Notes: a model not told the origin generated them from the sequence alone. A DNA stretch of 64,000 nt from CBEULR01 sp965544035 (GCA_965544035.1 CBEULR010000002.1:62001-126000); one strand, 5' to 3'; shown: positions 34,026-43,448, numbered from the stretch's first letter. Translations and numbers: made by a program.

Positions 34026-35369
34026 TTATGACTTCGGCAACCATTCCAATGGATCAACGTATTCACCATTCACCCGGACTTCAAAGTGCAGGTGCGGCCC
34101 GGTCGACCATCCCGTGCTCCCCATCTCCCCGATCATGTCCCCGGCGCTTACTTCATCTCCGACTTTGACGGCATACTTTCTGAGATGGGCATACATTGTG
34201 GTGCACTCGCCGTGGTTAATGATGATCGTGTTGCCGTAGCCGGTCAAAGCACCGACGTGTATGACGATTCCATTTGCGGCGGCCCGGACCGGGGTCCCTT
34301 CGGCGTTGGCAATATCAATTCCGGTGTGCATCTTGTTGACTTTCAAGATTGGGTGAAAACGCATTCCGTATAGAGAAGTGATCGTTCCCTCTGCGGGCCA
34401 GGTGATCGGCCCTGTCGGGCCATAGTAGATTACAGGAGACCCAATCCTGTAGTCAGTCAAAGTGGCAAACTCGTAGTGAAACTCCGGATCCATATTCACA
34501 GCAAGCTCCAGCACAAGCTCGGTGTCCAGCTTCTGAACGAGGCCGTGCTCGGCCAAGAGGTTTTCAATGTCTTCGTAATAGGGGCCTTTTTTTGAAACAG
34601 ACTTCACTTTGGGAGTGATGATCTTCAAATAACTGTCTTCTGTTTCGTGCTCTTCGATCTCTTCTTCCCACTCGTACTCGTATTCGGCGTCGTAGGCGTC
34701 CGCCCTTTGCAAAAGCATTATCGGATGCCGGTACGTCTCCGTCAGGGTGACGCATCCGTTGTCATAGCACTCCACCCACCTGCGATGGTAGTAGAGCTCG
34801 AATTCGGTCCACTCAAGCTCCGGTTCGAGATAATCATGGTGATATTCAGGATTCGGTTCCCGCTCCGGCAGGCCCGTGATAATCGGGTCGCCCAAAACCC
34901 GGTCGAGGCCGCCGAGAACCGACCACGGCACGGCATGGGGCCTCACCTGGTCCTGTTCAGCGGCAATCGAACTCCACACGCTCCCGACGGTGGCGTTGTA
35001 GTCGGCACCGCTACCGGAGATATACTTTACCTTTTCGCTGTCCAGGGATTCTTTGCTCTTGAAGCGGCTCAGCCATTTTTCGTTAATGTCCATGTACCGC
35101 TTATAAAGTGCGGCGTCTTGATCCAAAGTCCAGGGGTCCTGCTCCCCGCTGTGGTAGATTACTTTAGCCTGGACTCCCTCGGCGATATATCTGGGCACCA
35201 TGAAAACCGCGAAGTAGACAAACCCGAAAAGAAAAACAAAAATCGCCAGAAACGCGATTAGCGGAAATGCGAGCGCGCCAAACTTGGCCAGAACAAACCT
35301 GATTATACGGCGGCGTGCGATTCTGCCGGCGGCACGGAATGCACTCCAAGAATTCTGTTGCTGGTCCAT
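34026..35369 (-). CDS. Membrane-anchored LytM/M23 peptidoglycan peptidase of the conjugation system
   Basis: 447 residues: a basic cytoplasmic N terminus, one membrane helix (FPLIAFLAIFVFLFGFVYFAVF), an acidic extracytoplasmic region, and a C-terminal M23 domain with the metal ligands HTGIDIANAEG, HLRKYAVKVGD and GPHLHFEVRVNG. Gram-positive conjugation systems carry cell-wall hydrolases in this position to open the peptidoglycan. A glutamate-rich stretch (EYEYEWEEEIEEHE) precedes the catalytic domain. The start ATG 35369 lies four bases before the previous stop region. Confidence 0.8.
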   Translation of the reverse strand: MDQQQNSWSAFRAAGRIARRRIIRFVLAKFGALAFPLIAFLAIFVFLFGFVYFAVFMVPRYIAEGVQAKVIYHSGEQDPWTLDQDAALYKRYMDINEKWLSRFKSKESLDSEKVKYISGSGADYNATVGSVWSSIAAEQDQVRPHAVPWSVLGGLDRVLGDPIITGLPEREPNPEYHHDYLEPELEWTEFELYYHRRWVECYDNGCVTLTETYRHPIMLLQRADAYDAEYEYEWEEEIEEHETEDSYLKIITPKVKSVSKKGPYYEDIENLLAEHGLVQKLDTELVLELAVNMDPEFHYEFATLTDYRIGSPVIYYGPTGPITWPAEGTITSLYGMRFHPILKVNKMHTGIDIANAEGTPVRAAANGIVIHVGALTGYGNTIIINHGECTTMYAHLRKYAVKVGDEVSAGDMIGEMGSTGWSTGPHLHFEVRVNGEYVDPLEWLPKS

Positions 35370-35372
35370 TGA

Positions 35373-36233
35373 TCAATACCCGGCGGCACCAAGCCACGCA
35401 GTGCGGTTGTGCGTGTTCCATCGGCCGCCGCCCCTGCCGACTTTGCCGGTACCACCACCGCTATCTCCGCTGTACAGGCCATAGCATCCCGTGTTGGCCG
35501 CGATTTTCCGTTCGCGCTGGACAGGTGCCCACTTAAGACAAGCCGCACGGATCCGGTCCCAGGCGCTCTTCATTGCCGACAGGGTACGGCGGGACAGATC
35601 AATTGGATCGAGTTCCTTTAACACCTGGGCTACGGTTTCATGGACGCCGACCATAAAAGCGTTTACGACGGCGGCCATAGCCAACTTTTCGATCAGACGG
35701 GCCGAACCGCTCTTTATGCTCCGGGCAAGCTCGAACACGGCAGGCCCGGGCACTCCGGCTACAACAGCCTGCTGTGCGCGCTGTTCGACAGATACAATGT
35801 ATTTGACTTGTGTAAGGTTGATATTATCCGCTTTGGAGCACCAGAGACCCTGATTCACCTTGGGCAGCGGGGCGGGATCAATCACCGTGGCGACGTAACT
35901 CGTGGCTTCGTCGCCTCCCGCACTGCGGTATTTTCTTGCGGCCTTATAGACAGCCTTGGCCACTTCGGGTATGCGCATAACCCTCTTGACCTCCTGGTAG
36001 TAGGACTTGTCCTCCCTGACCGCGCCGGAACCGCGTTCGCCCCGTTTTCGATTTGGTGGCAGGGCATGCGCGCGCCGGTGTCTTATGATGGTCTGGCGTG
36101 ATACTCCAAACTCGTCGGCAATCTGCTGGTCGGTCAACCCGTTGTTGTAGAGATTCAAGAACAGGTCCTGGTCGATTTGGATGGCAGGTCTTCCTCCAAG
36201 GTTTCGGACATTTTTTTGGTCGGCTTTGGACAT
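35373..36233 (-). CDS. Helix-turn-helix protein of the conjugation operon
   Basis: 286 residues from ATG 36233 behind AAGGAGG. The N terminus has a resolvase/Hin-like helix-turn-helix (LYNNGLTDQQIADEFGVSRQTIIRHR). The remainder is helical and mildly hydrophobic (VVNAFMVGVHETVAQVL) and ends in a glycine-rich tail. It may bind element DNA, for example as a transfer regulator. No enzymatic motif is visible. Confidence 0.5.
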   Translation of the reverse strand: MSKADQKNVRNLGGRPAIQIDQDLFLNLYNNGLTDQQIADEFGVSRQTIIRHRRAHALPPNRKRGERGSGAVREDKSYYQEVKRVMRIPEVAKAVYKAARKYRSAGGDEATSYVATVIDPAPLPKVNQGLWCSKADNINLTQVKYIVSVEQRAQQAVVAGVPGPAVFELARSIKSGSARLIEKLAMAAVVNAFMVGVHETVAQVLKELDPIDLSRRTLSAMKSAWDRIRAACLKWAPVQRERKIAANTGCYGLYSGDSGGGTGKVGRGGGRWNTHNRTAWLGAAGY

Positions 36234-36323
36234 GGTAAGACCTCCTTGTTTATTTAGTTAGCAAAGAAACTTGGGAGATGCGGCGGGGGTTCCGCTGCCC
36301 GATGAAAGGCATCTTTGGGTATA

Positions 36324-36857
36324 TTATACCATCCTATTAGGACTGAAGCAATATATTATCGCTTGTGGGGCGACTTTTGGCTCACCTAAAAGAACCGGAA
36401 GCCTTCGAGCGTCGCCGATGGGGATAACGGCAGCCGCATCTTTGGCCGTAACATACGACAGGCGTTCCCGGTTTTTATAATTCAGCCACATCTCATAGAA
36501 TTCTGCGAACGGGTAGATCGCCAGGATATTGTCCTGCCAGAAGGCGGCCACGACAAAAGCCCGCCCTCCGGCCCGCGTAAAATCGGAGAGCGCATCTATT
36601 TCTTTTTGAGGAAAGCGGGACTTGCCCAAAGAGAGTTTGCCGTTAGTTGATTCTTTGCACTCTACCGCTATCGGGACTCCGTTGATTGCCCCCACAAAGT
36701 CGACAGGAGCACCCTTGGACGGGAACGCGCGGCCGCTGCGAAGGGGCACCCACTTGTTTGACTGCCGGAACATTTTCACGTGTGGGCCGGCGGAACCGAA
36801 CACCATTTCCACCAGTTCTTCTAGCGCGCGACCCCGGTTGGCTTGTGTTGCCTGCAT
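36324..36857 (-). CDS. RecU-like Holliday-junction resolvase
   Basis: About 177 residues with the RecU/Hjc-like pattern: ANRGRALEELVEMVF, then GAPVDFVGAINGVPIAVECKESTNGKLSL (quoted in part), then FPQKEIDALSDFTRAGGRAFVVAAFW. The D...ECK residues form a PD-(D/E)xK active site. Such enzymes occur on phages and ICEs and resolve recombination intermediates. Start ATG 36857 is about eight bases from GAGGTG. Confidence 0.75.
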   Translation of the reverse strand: MQATQANRGRALEELVEMVFGSAGPHVKMFRQSNKWVPLRSGRAFPSKGAPVDFVGAINGVPIAVECKESTNGKLSLGKSRFPQKEIDALSDFTRAGGRAFVVAAFWQDNILAIYPFAEFYEMWLNYKNRERLSYVTAKDAAAVIPIGDARRLPVLLGEPKVAPQAIIYCFSPNRMV

Positions 36858-36878
36858 AACCATCACCTCAAAAAAGAA

Positions 36879-36901
36879 CCCACCCTGAGATTCAGAGTGG
36901 G
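36879..36901 (-). terminator. Rho-independent terminator
   Basis: A 10-bp stem (36879-36888 with 36892-36901, one mismatch) is followed by TTCTTTTTT on the minus strand. It lies after the VirB6/TrbL-like gene and shortly before the RecU-like gene. Confidence 0.75.
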
Positions 36902-36927
36902 CTAGAGTTACTCCAGAAATCAGCCAG

Positions 36928-39159
36928 CTACCATTGCGGACTGTTTATCCCTCCGTGTGCATGTTTGGTTTGCTGTTCTTTGATCTTGGTAAATTCTCTA
37001 ACCAGGTTTTCCTGCGTCAGCCTCTGTTCGGCCTGCGCTACAGCCTGTTGCCTGCGCGCATATTCCACCTCAGCGGCCTGCTGGGCCTCGATGGACTCTC
37101 TATACGCCTGCACGCCCGACTCGATCTCGGTTTCAATGGACGCTACCGATGCCTGCGCGTGCCTGTAATCCAGCTCTGCGGCTCTCAAAGTCTCTTGATA
37201 GTCAGCGCCACGAGATTCTTCAGGAATGTTGAGCACTTCGAGGTATCTCTGCTCAGCATTATTAAGGCGGCTTTCGGCTTGCGGCAGTTGCTCTTCTTTT
37301 AGATTTTGCAGATGCGCGGCTTTGGGTCCGTAAAGGTTTTTCAATTCGGCGTGCCTCGCGCGGGTTTCATCGTAGATGGGTTTATAGTTTTCTAGGCTGG
37401 TTTTGGCTTGGGCTAAGGACTGCCTGGCACCCTCCACATACGCCTGTGCCTTGGGCGCATAGCGCGAGGAATATACCGGGCCGCCGGTCAGCACATCGCG
37501 CCCAAACACCTCGCGCGATGCTTGACGGGCCGCATCATCTCTTCCAATGGTTCCAGGTTGGCCGCCAAACATGTCGGCTCCGCGCGCACCCAAAGCGCTT
37601 CCCAAGGCACCCCCCATCGCCACGCCCATGGCCGGGTTTTCTATCGCCGCACCCGCGATCATCCCTCCGGCCATGGCTCCGGTAGCGGCGAGGCCCACTC
37701 GGCCGACGCCCGCACCAATTCTCCCGGCGGTCCCCAGCGATCCCGCCGCGGCGGTCGCTGTTCCTGCCGTTTTCCGGCCGCCGCCGAGCATCTTACCCAT
37801 TGCAAATAAACCGGCCACGCCGAACATGGCCCCCGCCGATCCCATCGGACTGTTCCCAACAGTCTCCGCACCGATGACGCTCCTGACAAGACCCGCCATT
37901 CCTGCTAGACCCATCAGGGCCACGAGCTTGACCCAAAAGCCCTGCATGCCGTCCCCCGAAGCGGCGATAATCAGGAGCAGGAAGGCCAAGACAGCGGCGT
38001 GCGCCGCCTGCAGAAAGATATTGGCAATCAACTCCCTGAACCAGATCCCTAGGGTGTAGCGCTTCGCCGGGGTAATAGCAATAACAGCCACAATGGGAAT
38101 CAGGCCGACCAGAAGGGCAATGTTGATTTTACGCAGTATGTACTGAAAGTTGAGCACCCCGATACACAGGGCCGCGATGAAGGCAATCAGGGCGTCACCC
38201 AAGGTGAGCTGGTCGTCGGCCAGAATAATCATTTCCAGAAAAGCGCTGCCATTTTGGAAATACGGCAGTGCAATATCGAGAAACTGCTGGACCAGTGCGT
38301 AGTTCACTTCAAAGATAAACGTCAGGAGCTGGGCACCGAATTTGAGCAGGATCATGGACAGCGCAAATCCCAGGCTATACTCACGGAATCCGACTTTGGA
38401 CTGCGGGTTAGCCGCGTTGTAGAGTACGCCCAATGCCATTAATACTACAGCGACCACCAGCCAGATAGGAACGAATTCCTGCAGGCTGTCATAAAACGTT
38501 GTCACCGCCTGCATTTCGTCCTCGGTGTAAACATGCCAGTAAGGCAGGTCAATCTGCGGCGGCAGATTTCCCTGCTTTGGGGTGTCAGTGTCAACCATAA
38601 ACACCAGTTCAAGGGGATCACACAGGCCGAGCACATTGACCAGCCAGTTGGGTATAGCGACGATCAAAGAAGCGGCCAGCCTTTCCGGCCAGCTCACACT
38701 TTTGGCGTGTTCTTCGCGGCGGTCATCCGGTTCGGGAGAAGCATCTTTCGGCTGGACCGCAACTTTTATCTCGGCAAACCGGCTGCTGATCGATCCTGTT
38801 TCCACTTGATACCAGATTTCGCCCGGCTCGGTCGCGTAGTCGGTCCAGGTCATCACCACTCCGGTACCACTCTCAGTCAGGGGTATAGTTTTGACGACGT
38901 CGGCTGTCGACAAACGGTAGTGACTGCTGGACTTTCTGATGCTGACTTTGGTGTCGCCGAAACCCAGGCCGACGTTTTCTTTCACGTCAACCTTCCAGGT
39001 CAGCCTGATCGTGTAGGCAGCGCCCTCCCCGTGGCCGACCTGCTCGACTTCGGCGCGCAGGTCATAGACCTTCGTTCCCCGCAGGGTTTCTGCCGCCGCA
39101 TCGGAAACCAATCCAAAGACAAAGAATAGGAGCAGAATAACACTTACAAGTCGCTTCAT
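36928..39159 (-). CDS. VirB6/TrbL-like polytopic conjugation protein
   Basis: 743 residues from ATG 39159 with GGGGGGAC upstream. A signal peptide (LVSVILLLFFVFGLVSDAAA) and an extracytoplasmic beta-rich domain are followed by six to eight transmembrane helices between residues 200 and 460. A glycine/alanine-rich stretch and a C-terminal coiled coil (residues about 590-730) complete it. This layout is that of TrbL/VirB6 channel proteins. It overlaps the VirB4 gene before it by 4 bases. Confidence 0.65.
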   Translation of the reverse strand: MKRLVSVILLLFFVFGLVSDAAAETLRGTKVYDLRAEVEQVGHGEGAAYTIRLTWKVDVKENVGLGFGDTKVSIRKSSSHYRLSTADVVKTIPLTESGTGVVMTWTDYATEPGEIWYQVETGSISSRFAEIKVAVQPKDASPEPDDRREEHAKSVSWPERLAASLIVAIPNWLVNVLGLCDPLELVFMVDTDTPKQGNLPPQIDLPYWHVYTEDEMQAVTTFYDSLQEFVPIWLVVAVVLMALGVLYNAANPQSKVGFREYSLGFALSMILLKFGAQLLTFIFEVNYALVQQFLDIALPYFQNGSAFLEMIILADDQLTLGDALIAFIAALCIGVLNFQYILRKINIALLVGLIPIVAVIAITPAKRYTLGIWFRELIANIFLQAAHAAVLAFLLLIIAASGDGMQGFWVKLVALMGLAGMAGLVRSVIGAETVGNSPMGSAGAMFGVAGLFAMGKMLGGGRKTAGTATAAAGSLGTAGRIGAGVGRVGLAATGAMAGGMIAGAAIENPAMGVAMGGALGSALGARGADMFGGQPGTIGRDDAARQASREVFGRDVLTGGPVYSSRYAPKAQAYVEGARQSLAQAKTSLENYKPIYDETRARHAELKNLYGPKAAHLQNLKEEQLPQAESRLNNAEQRYLEVLNIPEESRGADYQETLRAAELDYRHAQASVASIETEIESGVQAYRESIEAQQAAEVEYARRQQAVAQAEQRLTQENLVREFTKIKEQQTKHAHGGINSPQW

Positions 39160-41045
39160 GTCCCCCCGGCCTCCAGTTCGTTCGGGTCGGTGCTGAACCA
39201 TCTGTATTCTTCGTCGGTTACTCTCCCGTAGAAGATGGCCGCGTTGGTATCGGCCTTGATGATCCCGTACCCTTTCTTGGCACTCAGCAGAAAAGCGGCC
39301 TCTCCTTCAGACAGCGAGAATTTCTCCCGCACGGCGGAAATGTCCAATGCCTCCTGGCGCATCATGATCTTGGTTGACGAGTTCTTGAGCACGCCCAACC
39401 CCTGCGGCACCCTGAGAAATGCCTCAAAGCCCTGGGAGGCGGCGCACATTGAGATATTTCTTTTTCTGGCCCTTCTGAAGGCGTTTTCCTCCCAATCGGC
39501 GGTTTCCGGTTCGTTCATCATCAGCTGGGCCTCGTCGGTGATAATGCGCTTTCTAACTTTTCGGTCGCGGCCAAAGGCTTCCCAGACCCATTTCGTAGCC
39601 ACAAACATTCCCAAGGGTTTCATGATCTCTTCTTCGAGATCGGCAACACAGATCGCAAAGGCGGGGGAATTTCTTATGTCCACGGTGGATTCGCAGTCAA
39701 AAATGGCCTGGGAGGCCATTCCCCTGCGGGTAAAGGGTTTTAGGAGCTGTGCGGCTTTCTCCAGTGCCGGATCGCGTTCCATCAGGCTGTGCAGGTCGGA
39801 CAGCGTGGGCATCCGCTTTTTCTTTCCGGCCACGTGCAAGACGCCCTCGTCCCAAGCGTCTTCATACAGAGAAGACGGGTCATCAGTGATCCCACGGGCC
39901 TTGTAGAGCTCCCGTATCTTTTCCTGGATCAGCACTTTTACGTGGCCGCTGAGCACGCTTTTGTCATAGGTTCGGATCATTCGGAAAACCACAGCCTGGA
40001 CAGCCTGAATGGTGCTGTCCAGGTCTACCCTGACCTCTCCATTCTCGCCTTCTTCAACTTCAACGTCGAATATGTTGATCCGGTCTTTGCTGCGCGCGGA
40101 AAGTTTAATGTAAGGACACCCCAGACCGCGCATCAGGACTTCAAACTCGCCCTCTGGGTCGATAATGGCCGTGACAATGCCAAGCGGAACCGAGCGTGCG
40201 ACCAAAAGCTTGATCAGGAAAGACTTCCCGAAGCCGGATCGTCCGAAGATAACCATGTTGTAGTTGCCCATCGAGGGCTCCCAGGAGTCATACAAAATCA
40301 CTTCTCCCTGGGGGGAGATGCCAAGAATCACGCCGTCCCGGTGCCTGATGCCCCCAAGGCCCAAAGGCAGGAGGTCGGCAACGTTGGAGCTCTCCATATC
40401 CCTGAACACGCTTTTAACCGCCTTTTGGTCTAGCGGGGACATCTCCATCAGGGCTTCCAGTTGCCTCGTGTCCGCCGACCGCAGGTGGATCCCCCGTCCG
40501 GCAAATCTTTTCACCAGGAGGTTGCCGAAGCGCCGGAAGGCCTCGAAGTTCGTCGACGATACCAAGGTTTGAATTGAAACAAAGAACGGCTTTTCGGCGT
40601 CCATCCTGATGGCGTTGTGCTTGTCGCGCAGTTCTTGGATCTGCCCCAAGAGAGCCTGCCGGCGGGCGGAGTTCTTCTCTTCGCTGTAGTCGGCCTCAAG
40701 CCTGGCGATCTTCTGCTCCAGGTCCCACAGGACCCGCGTCGGGTCGGCGGGAGTGACATGCAATGCAATGTCGCAGTCTGCTTCTCCGAAGTCGGCCAGG
40801 TATAAAGGGTTCAGCATACCAACGTAGGTCGTGCCACCCGTCAATGCGGCGTAGAAACTCCTGAAGTACCGCGTTATTTCGGCTGTGGAACCAACCTCGA
40901 CCCAATACTCCCGGTCCTCGTTCTTTTCTTTGATCAACGACGGAGCAATGAGATCGCGGTAATTTGCAGCTCCCTTGAAGATGCTGGGCTGGTCTTTCCC
41001 CGGAGGGCGGATTTCTTTCTTTTTTCTCTTAAACAACCTAAGCAC
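39156..41045 (-). CDS. virB4: VirB4/TraC-family conjugation ATPase
   Basis: 629 residues. Walker A is FGRSGFGKSFLIKLLVARS; Walker B is KRIITDEAQLMMNEP; a later motif is RARKRNISMCAASQGFEAFL. The N-terminal third matches VirB4 (TSTAEITRYF-like region, DIALHVTPADPTRVLWDLEQKI). It energises assembly of the type IV secretion channel. GTG 41045 overlaps the preceding gene by 8 bases. No VirD4 coupling ATPase is found in the window. Confidence 0.9.
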   Translation of the reverse strand: MLRLFKRKKKEIRPPGKDQPSIFKGAANYRDLIAPSLIKEKNEDREYWVEVGSTAEITRYFRSFYAALTGGTTYVGMLNPLYLADFGEADCDIALHVTPADPTRVLWDLEQKIARLEADYSEEKNSARRQALLGQIQELRDKHNAIRMDAEKPFFVSIQTLVSSTNFEAFRRFGNLLVKRFAGRGIHLRSADTRQLEALMEMSPLDQKAVKSVFRDMESSNVADLLPLGLGGIRHRDGVILGISPQGEVILYDSWEPSMGNYNMVIFGRSGFGKSFLIKLLVARSVPLGIVTAIIDPEGEFEVLMRGLGCPYIKLSARSKDRINIFDVEVEEGENGEVRVDLDSTIQAVQAVVFRMIRTYDKSVLSGHVKVLIQEKIRELYKARGITDDPSSLYEDAWDEGVLHVAGKKKRMPTLSDLHSLMERDPALEKAAQLLKPFTRRGMASQAIFDCESTVDIRNSPAFAICVADLEEEIMKPLGMFVATKWVWEAFGRDRKVRKRIITDEAQLMMNEPETADWEENAFRRARKRNISMCAASQGFEAFLRVPQGLGVLKNSSTKIMMRQEALDISAVREKFSLSEGEAAFLLSAKKGYGIIKADTNAAIFYGRVTDEEYRWFSTDPNELEAGGT

Positions 41046-41826
41046 CGCGCCTCATCTCCTTTTCAAAGATTTCGGGAGTTTCTGATCGGGTAAACAGCGA
41101 GAACACCCCGTCCTGGTCAGCTTCTGCCAGCCTGGCGGCGGCGGCCATGTCGCGGTTGAACGTCTGATATAAGAGTTCCAACACCCGCGCCCGATCCAGC
41201 ACCCGGGCGCGGATTTCGAGACCGGTCAAGACCCCCTGGACGGTAGCCGCAGCCTCGAACAACTGGTCGTGGGCAAGGCGCCTTAAGTCTCCTATGGGCA
41301 CCTTCGACTGCCCGATCCGGTTCAGCATTCCCAGGCTTGCGTTCACCAAGGGGTGGTCGGTCATGATGCCGCTCTCAATCCCACCGGAAGCGGGGTCGGT
41401 CTTCAGGATCAAAAAGATGCGGCGGCTGCGCTGCTGCTTATCTTCAGACTCGGACTGCAAAAAGTCGGAAAGCCGGTTCACGTACCCGGCAATGTCCTCA
41501 CCGTACCGGGCACCCATCTTGCGGTAACGGCTGAGGTAGTCTTTCAAGTCGAGGTATCTTGTCTGCACCAGCCAGGTGTGCGGCAGGTTCAGGGCGTTGG
41601 CCAGGTTTCTGAATCCGAGCCATATCGCAGCCTGTTCCTCTGTGCTCTTCAAGGCGAGGTTCACCGATTCCACTTCCAGCACGAGGCGGTACTTGTTACT
41701 CGGCAGTTCGATTAATCCGTCAGGGTGTATCTCTCGAAACTCAATCAGGTCTTGTGCAGTATCGGCCTTTTTCCGGGGCCAGAGAAGATACACTGCTATC
41801 GCGGCGGCCAATATGACAAGTTCCAA
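41038..41826 (-). CDS. VirB4 N-terminal-domain-like protein
   Basis: 262 residues: one N-terminal hydrophobic helix, then FREIHPDGLIELPSNKYRLVLEVESVNLALKSTEEQAAIWLGF (quoted in part). This is the start of many VirB4/TrsE proteins, where a small N-terminal domain binds the membrane partner. There is no Walker motif. It directly precedes and overlaps virB4, so the function of a VirB4 N domain may be supplied by a separate protein here. TTG 41826 has GGAGGG upstream. Confidence 0.6.
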   Translation of the reverse strand: MELVILAAAIAVYLLWPRKKADTAQDLIEFREIHPDGLIELPSNKYRLVLEVESVNLALKSTEEQAAIWLGFRNLANALNLPHTWLVQTRYLDLKDYLSRYRKMGARYGEDIAGYVNRLSDFLQSESEDKQQRSRRIFLILKTDPASGGIESGIMTDHPLVNASLGMLNRIGQSKVPIGDLRRLAHDQLFEAAATVQGVLTGLEIRARVLDRARVLELLYQTFNRDMAAAARLAEADQDGVFSLFTRSETPEIFEKEMRRGA

Positions 41827-41829
41827 ACC

Positions 41830-42141
41830 CTATCCCTCCTTCGTCCACAGGTAGTCTTTGCGGCGGAAGCGGTAGGCGGCGGCGAGAACCAAATACACCG
41901 CGAAATTCAATCCCGTCCGGCTGTGGCGGGCGAAAGTTATCAGCGCGATAATTCCAAGCGGGATCATGTGGTGCAGATGGGAAAGCACAAAGTTGTTAAA
42001 CGGGAGCGCGGGGACCATCTGGGACAGCCGGTACGATAAATAGGCTCCGGTTAGGAGCGAGAGAATTTGGGGCAACGACAGGCCCCACGCAATTTTCGCG
42101 GGGCCTGTCTGCCTGGTCAGAGAATGGTGGTGGCCAAACAT
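41830..42141 (-). CDS. VirB3/PrgI-like membrane protein
   Basis: 103 residues with two hydrophobic segments (LSLPQILSLLTGAYLSYRL, HHMIPLGIIALITF) and a basic C-terminal tail ending RRKDYLW. The motif order WGLSLPQILSL...RRKDYLW is like PrgI/VirB3 proteins of Gram-positive conjugation systems. Its place between the pilin-like gene and the VirB4 genes agrees. Confidence 0.65.
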   Translation of the reverse strand: MFGHHHSLTRQTGPAKIAWGLSLPQILSLLTGAYLSYRLSQMVPALPFNNFVLSHLHHMIPLGIIALITFARHSRTGLNFAVYLVLAAAYRFRRKDYLWTKEG

Positions 42142-42503
42142 TATGCTCCGTACCCCAGCAACCCCAAGATGCCGCCAACGATGGTCTCCGCGCTATAGAC
42201 CCCCACAATACAGATGATAAAGCCCGCCGCGAGCTTCTTCACCCGCATCATGGCGTTCGGGTCGCCGCCCGCACCCCAGAACGCGAAACCGGCCCAGATG
42301 ACAAACACCACGGCGATCACCGCGAACACGCCCCGGACGAAGTTGACTATGCTCAGGCCAATGCGGTCGATCTCAGCTTGGATCGCTCCGCCGCCCGACT
42401 GCTGGGCCGCTTGTACGCTGTCGATCAGAGAGTCCGCGTGAGCTATCCCTGTCAGGGCAAAAACAAGACACATTGCTAGTAAAACTATCGATCCCTTACG
42501 CAT
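42141..42503 (-). CDS. VirB2/TrbC-like conjugative pilin
   Basis: 120 residues from ATG 42503 with GGAGG upstream. A signal peptide (IVLLAMCLVFALTGIAHA) is followed by two hydrophobic helices (VRGVFAVIAVVFVIWAGFAFW; GFIICIVGVYSAETIVGGILG) separated by a short basic loop (MMRVKKLAA). This is the TrbC/VirB2 layout. Confidence 0.75.
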   Translation of the reverse strand: MRKGSIVLLAMCLVFALTGIAHADSLIDSVQAAQQSGGGAIQAEIDRIGLSIVNFVRGVFAVIAVVFVIWAGFAFWGAGGDPNAMMRVKKLAAGFIICIVGVYSAETIVGGILGLLGYGA

Positions 42504-42532
42504 GTGCGTACCTCCTTACTTGAGTTAAACGA

Positions 42533-43027
42533 CTACCTGATCATCCCCCAAAACACGATTCCAGCGAACACCGCTAACGCAGGAAAGATCACCACCCTTT
42601 CTATGAAGCTGCCGGTCCTGGCCAGCGGAAGAGAAATAGTCTTCCGCATAGGCCAAAGAAGGGGCACCCCCCCAGGAGTCAGAAGGTCCAGGATTAAATG
42701 CGACAGATAGCCTAGTGCTATCGCCGGGACCAGCCAGCCAATATCCAGCCAGAGCTGAGAAACGAGGGTTGCTACTACAAGAACGATGGACATTCCCGCT
42801 AAAGAGTGCAGAAGGCCCCGGTGTCCCAATGTGAGGTTCAGCACGTCGGACACGGGCCTTACTTTACTGCCAAGCTTAGAGTGCGGTGAATCCACATCCG
42901 GAAGCAGTGAGGCCGCCCCGGAAATCCCGGCAAACAGGGCCGCTGTCAGGGGATCGTGCGGATATGTGGCTGTTCCGTACAGCGCCCCCGTTCCTATACC
43001 CAGAGCAAAGTGCGTACGCCAAAGCAG
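42533..43027 (-). CDS. YdjM-like membrane-bound metal-dependent hydrolase family protein
   Basis: About 165 residues with the YdjM/DUF457 pattern: WRTHFALG, SLLPDVDSPHSKLG, HRGLLHS, and LGYLSHLILDLLTPGGVPLLWP. The histidines and aspartates in several membrane-near motifs are the conserved metal-binding candidates. The frame is open to 43078, but the first part coincides with a large hairpin. The best ribosome site (GGAGGG) points to a CTG codon at 43027. Its role in the ICE is unknown. Confidence 0.65.
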   Translation of the reverse strand: MLWRTHFALGIGTGALYGTATYPHDPLTAALFAGISGAASLLPDVDSPHSKLGSKVRPVSDVLNLTLGHRGLLHSLAGMSIVLVVATLVSQLWLDIGWLVPAIALGYLSHLILDLLTPGGVPLLWPMRKTISLPLARTGSFIERVVIFPALAVFAGIVFWGMIR

Positions 43028-43057
43028 GGTTGCTCCCTCCTTTCGTTTTCTGAAAGC

Positions 43058-43086
43058 GGAGCAGGGTGTCCGAGACACCCTGCTCC
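43058..43086. repeat. Perfect 13-bp inverted repeat
   Basis: 43058-43070 pairs perfectly with 43074-43086 over a 3-base loop. There is only a weak T-rich tract on either side (TTTCTT on the plus strand). It separates the YdjM-like gene from the gene before it and may be a terminator or RNA stability element. Confidence 0.5.
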
Positions 43087-43111
43087 TTTCTTGGGTTCCG
43101 TGGAAGACTTG

Positions 43112-43375
43112 CTACTTTTCCGCGAAGTGCTGAATTATGTAGAACAAATACTCCTGGACAACGTCTGGTGTGCTTTTCTCTGAATGAATCACGTCCTGCA
43201 GGGACTTAAGATCATCCAGGCACTTTTTGGCCTGGTCGGATAGACTGCCAACATAGTTTTCTACTACTCCACTCAAGCGGGACGCACACTCGTCCGGAGA
43301 GAGCCAGTTTTCCACCAAGTCATCGGCCAGCGAGTCTATTTCCGCAAGTAGTTCCGCAAGCAAGCGGTCCCGCAT
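43112..43375 (-). CDS. Hypothetical helical protein
   Basis: 87 residues from ATG 43375 with GAGGGG upstream. It is almost entirely helical and acidic (LLAELLAEIDSLADDLVENWLSPDE). It is the first gene of the conjugation operon on this strand. No family recognised. It could be a small transfer regulator. Confidence 0.5.
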   Translation of the reverse strand: MRDRLLAELLAEIDSLADDLVENWLSPDECASRLSGVVENYVGSLSDQAKKCLDDLKSLQDVIHSEKSTPDVVQEYLFYIIQHFAEK

Positions 43376-43448
43376 GTCGGGCACCCCTCTTTTCTGGGAA
43401 ATTATGTTTTCGTCAGTATTTTTGACAAGCGTTATTCCTGACAAAAAT

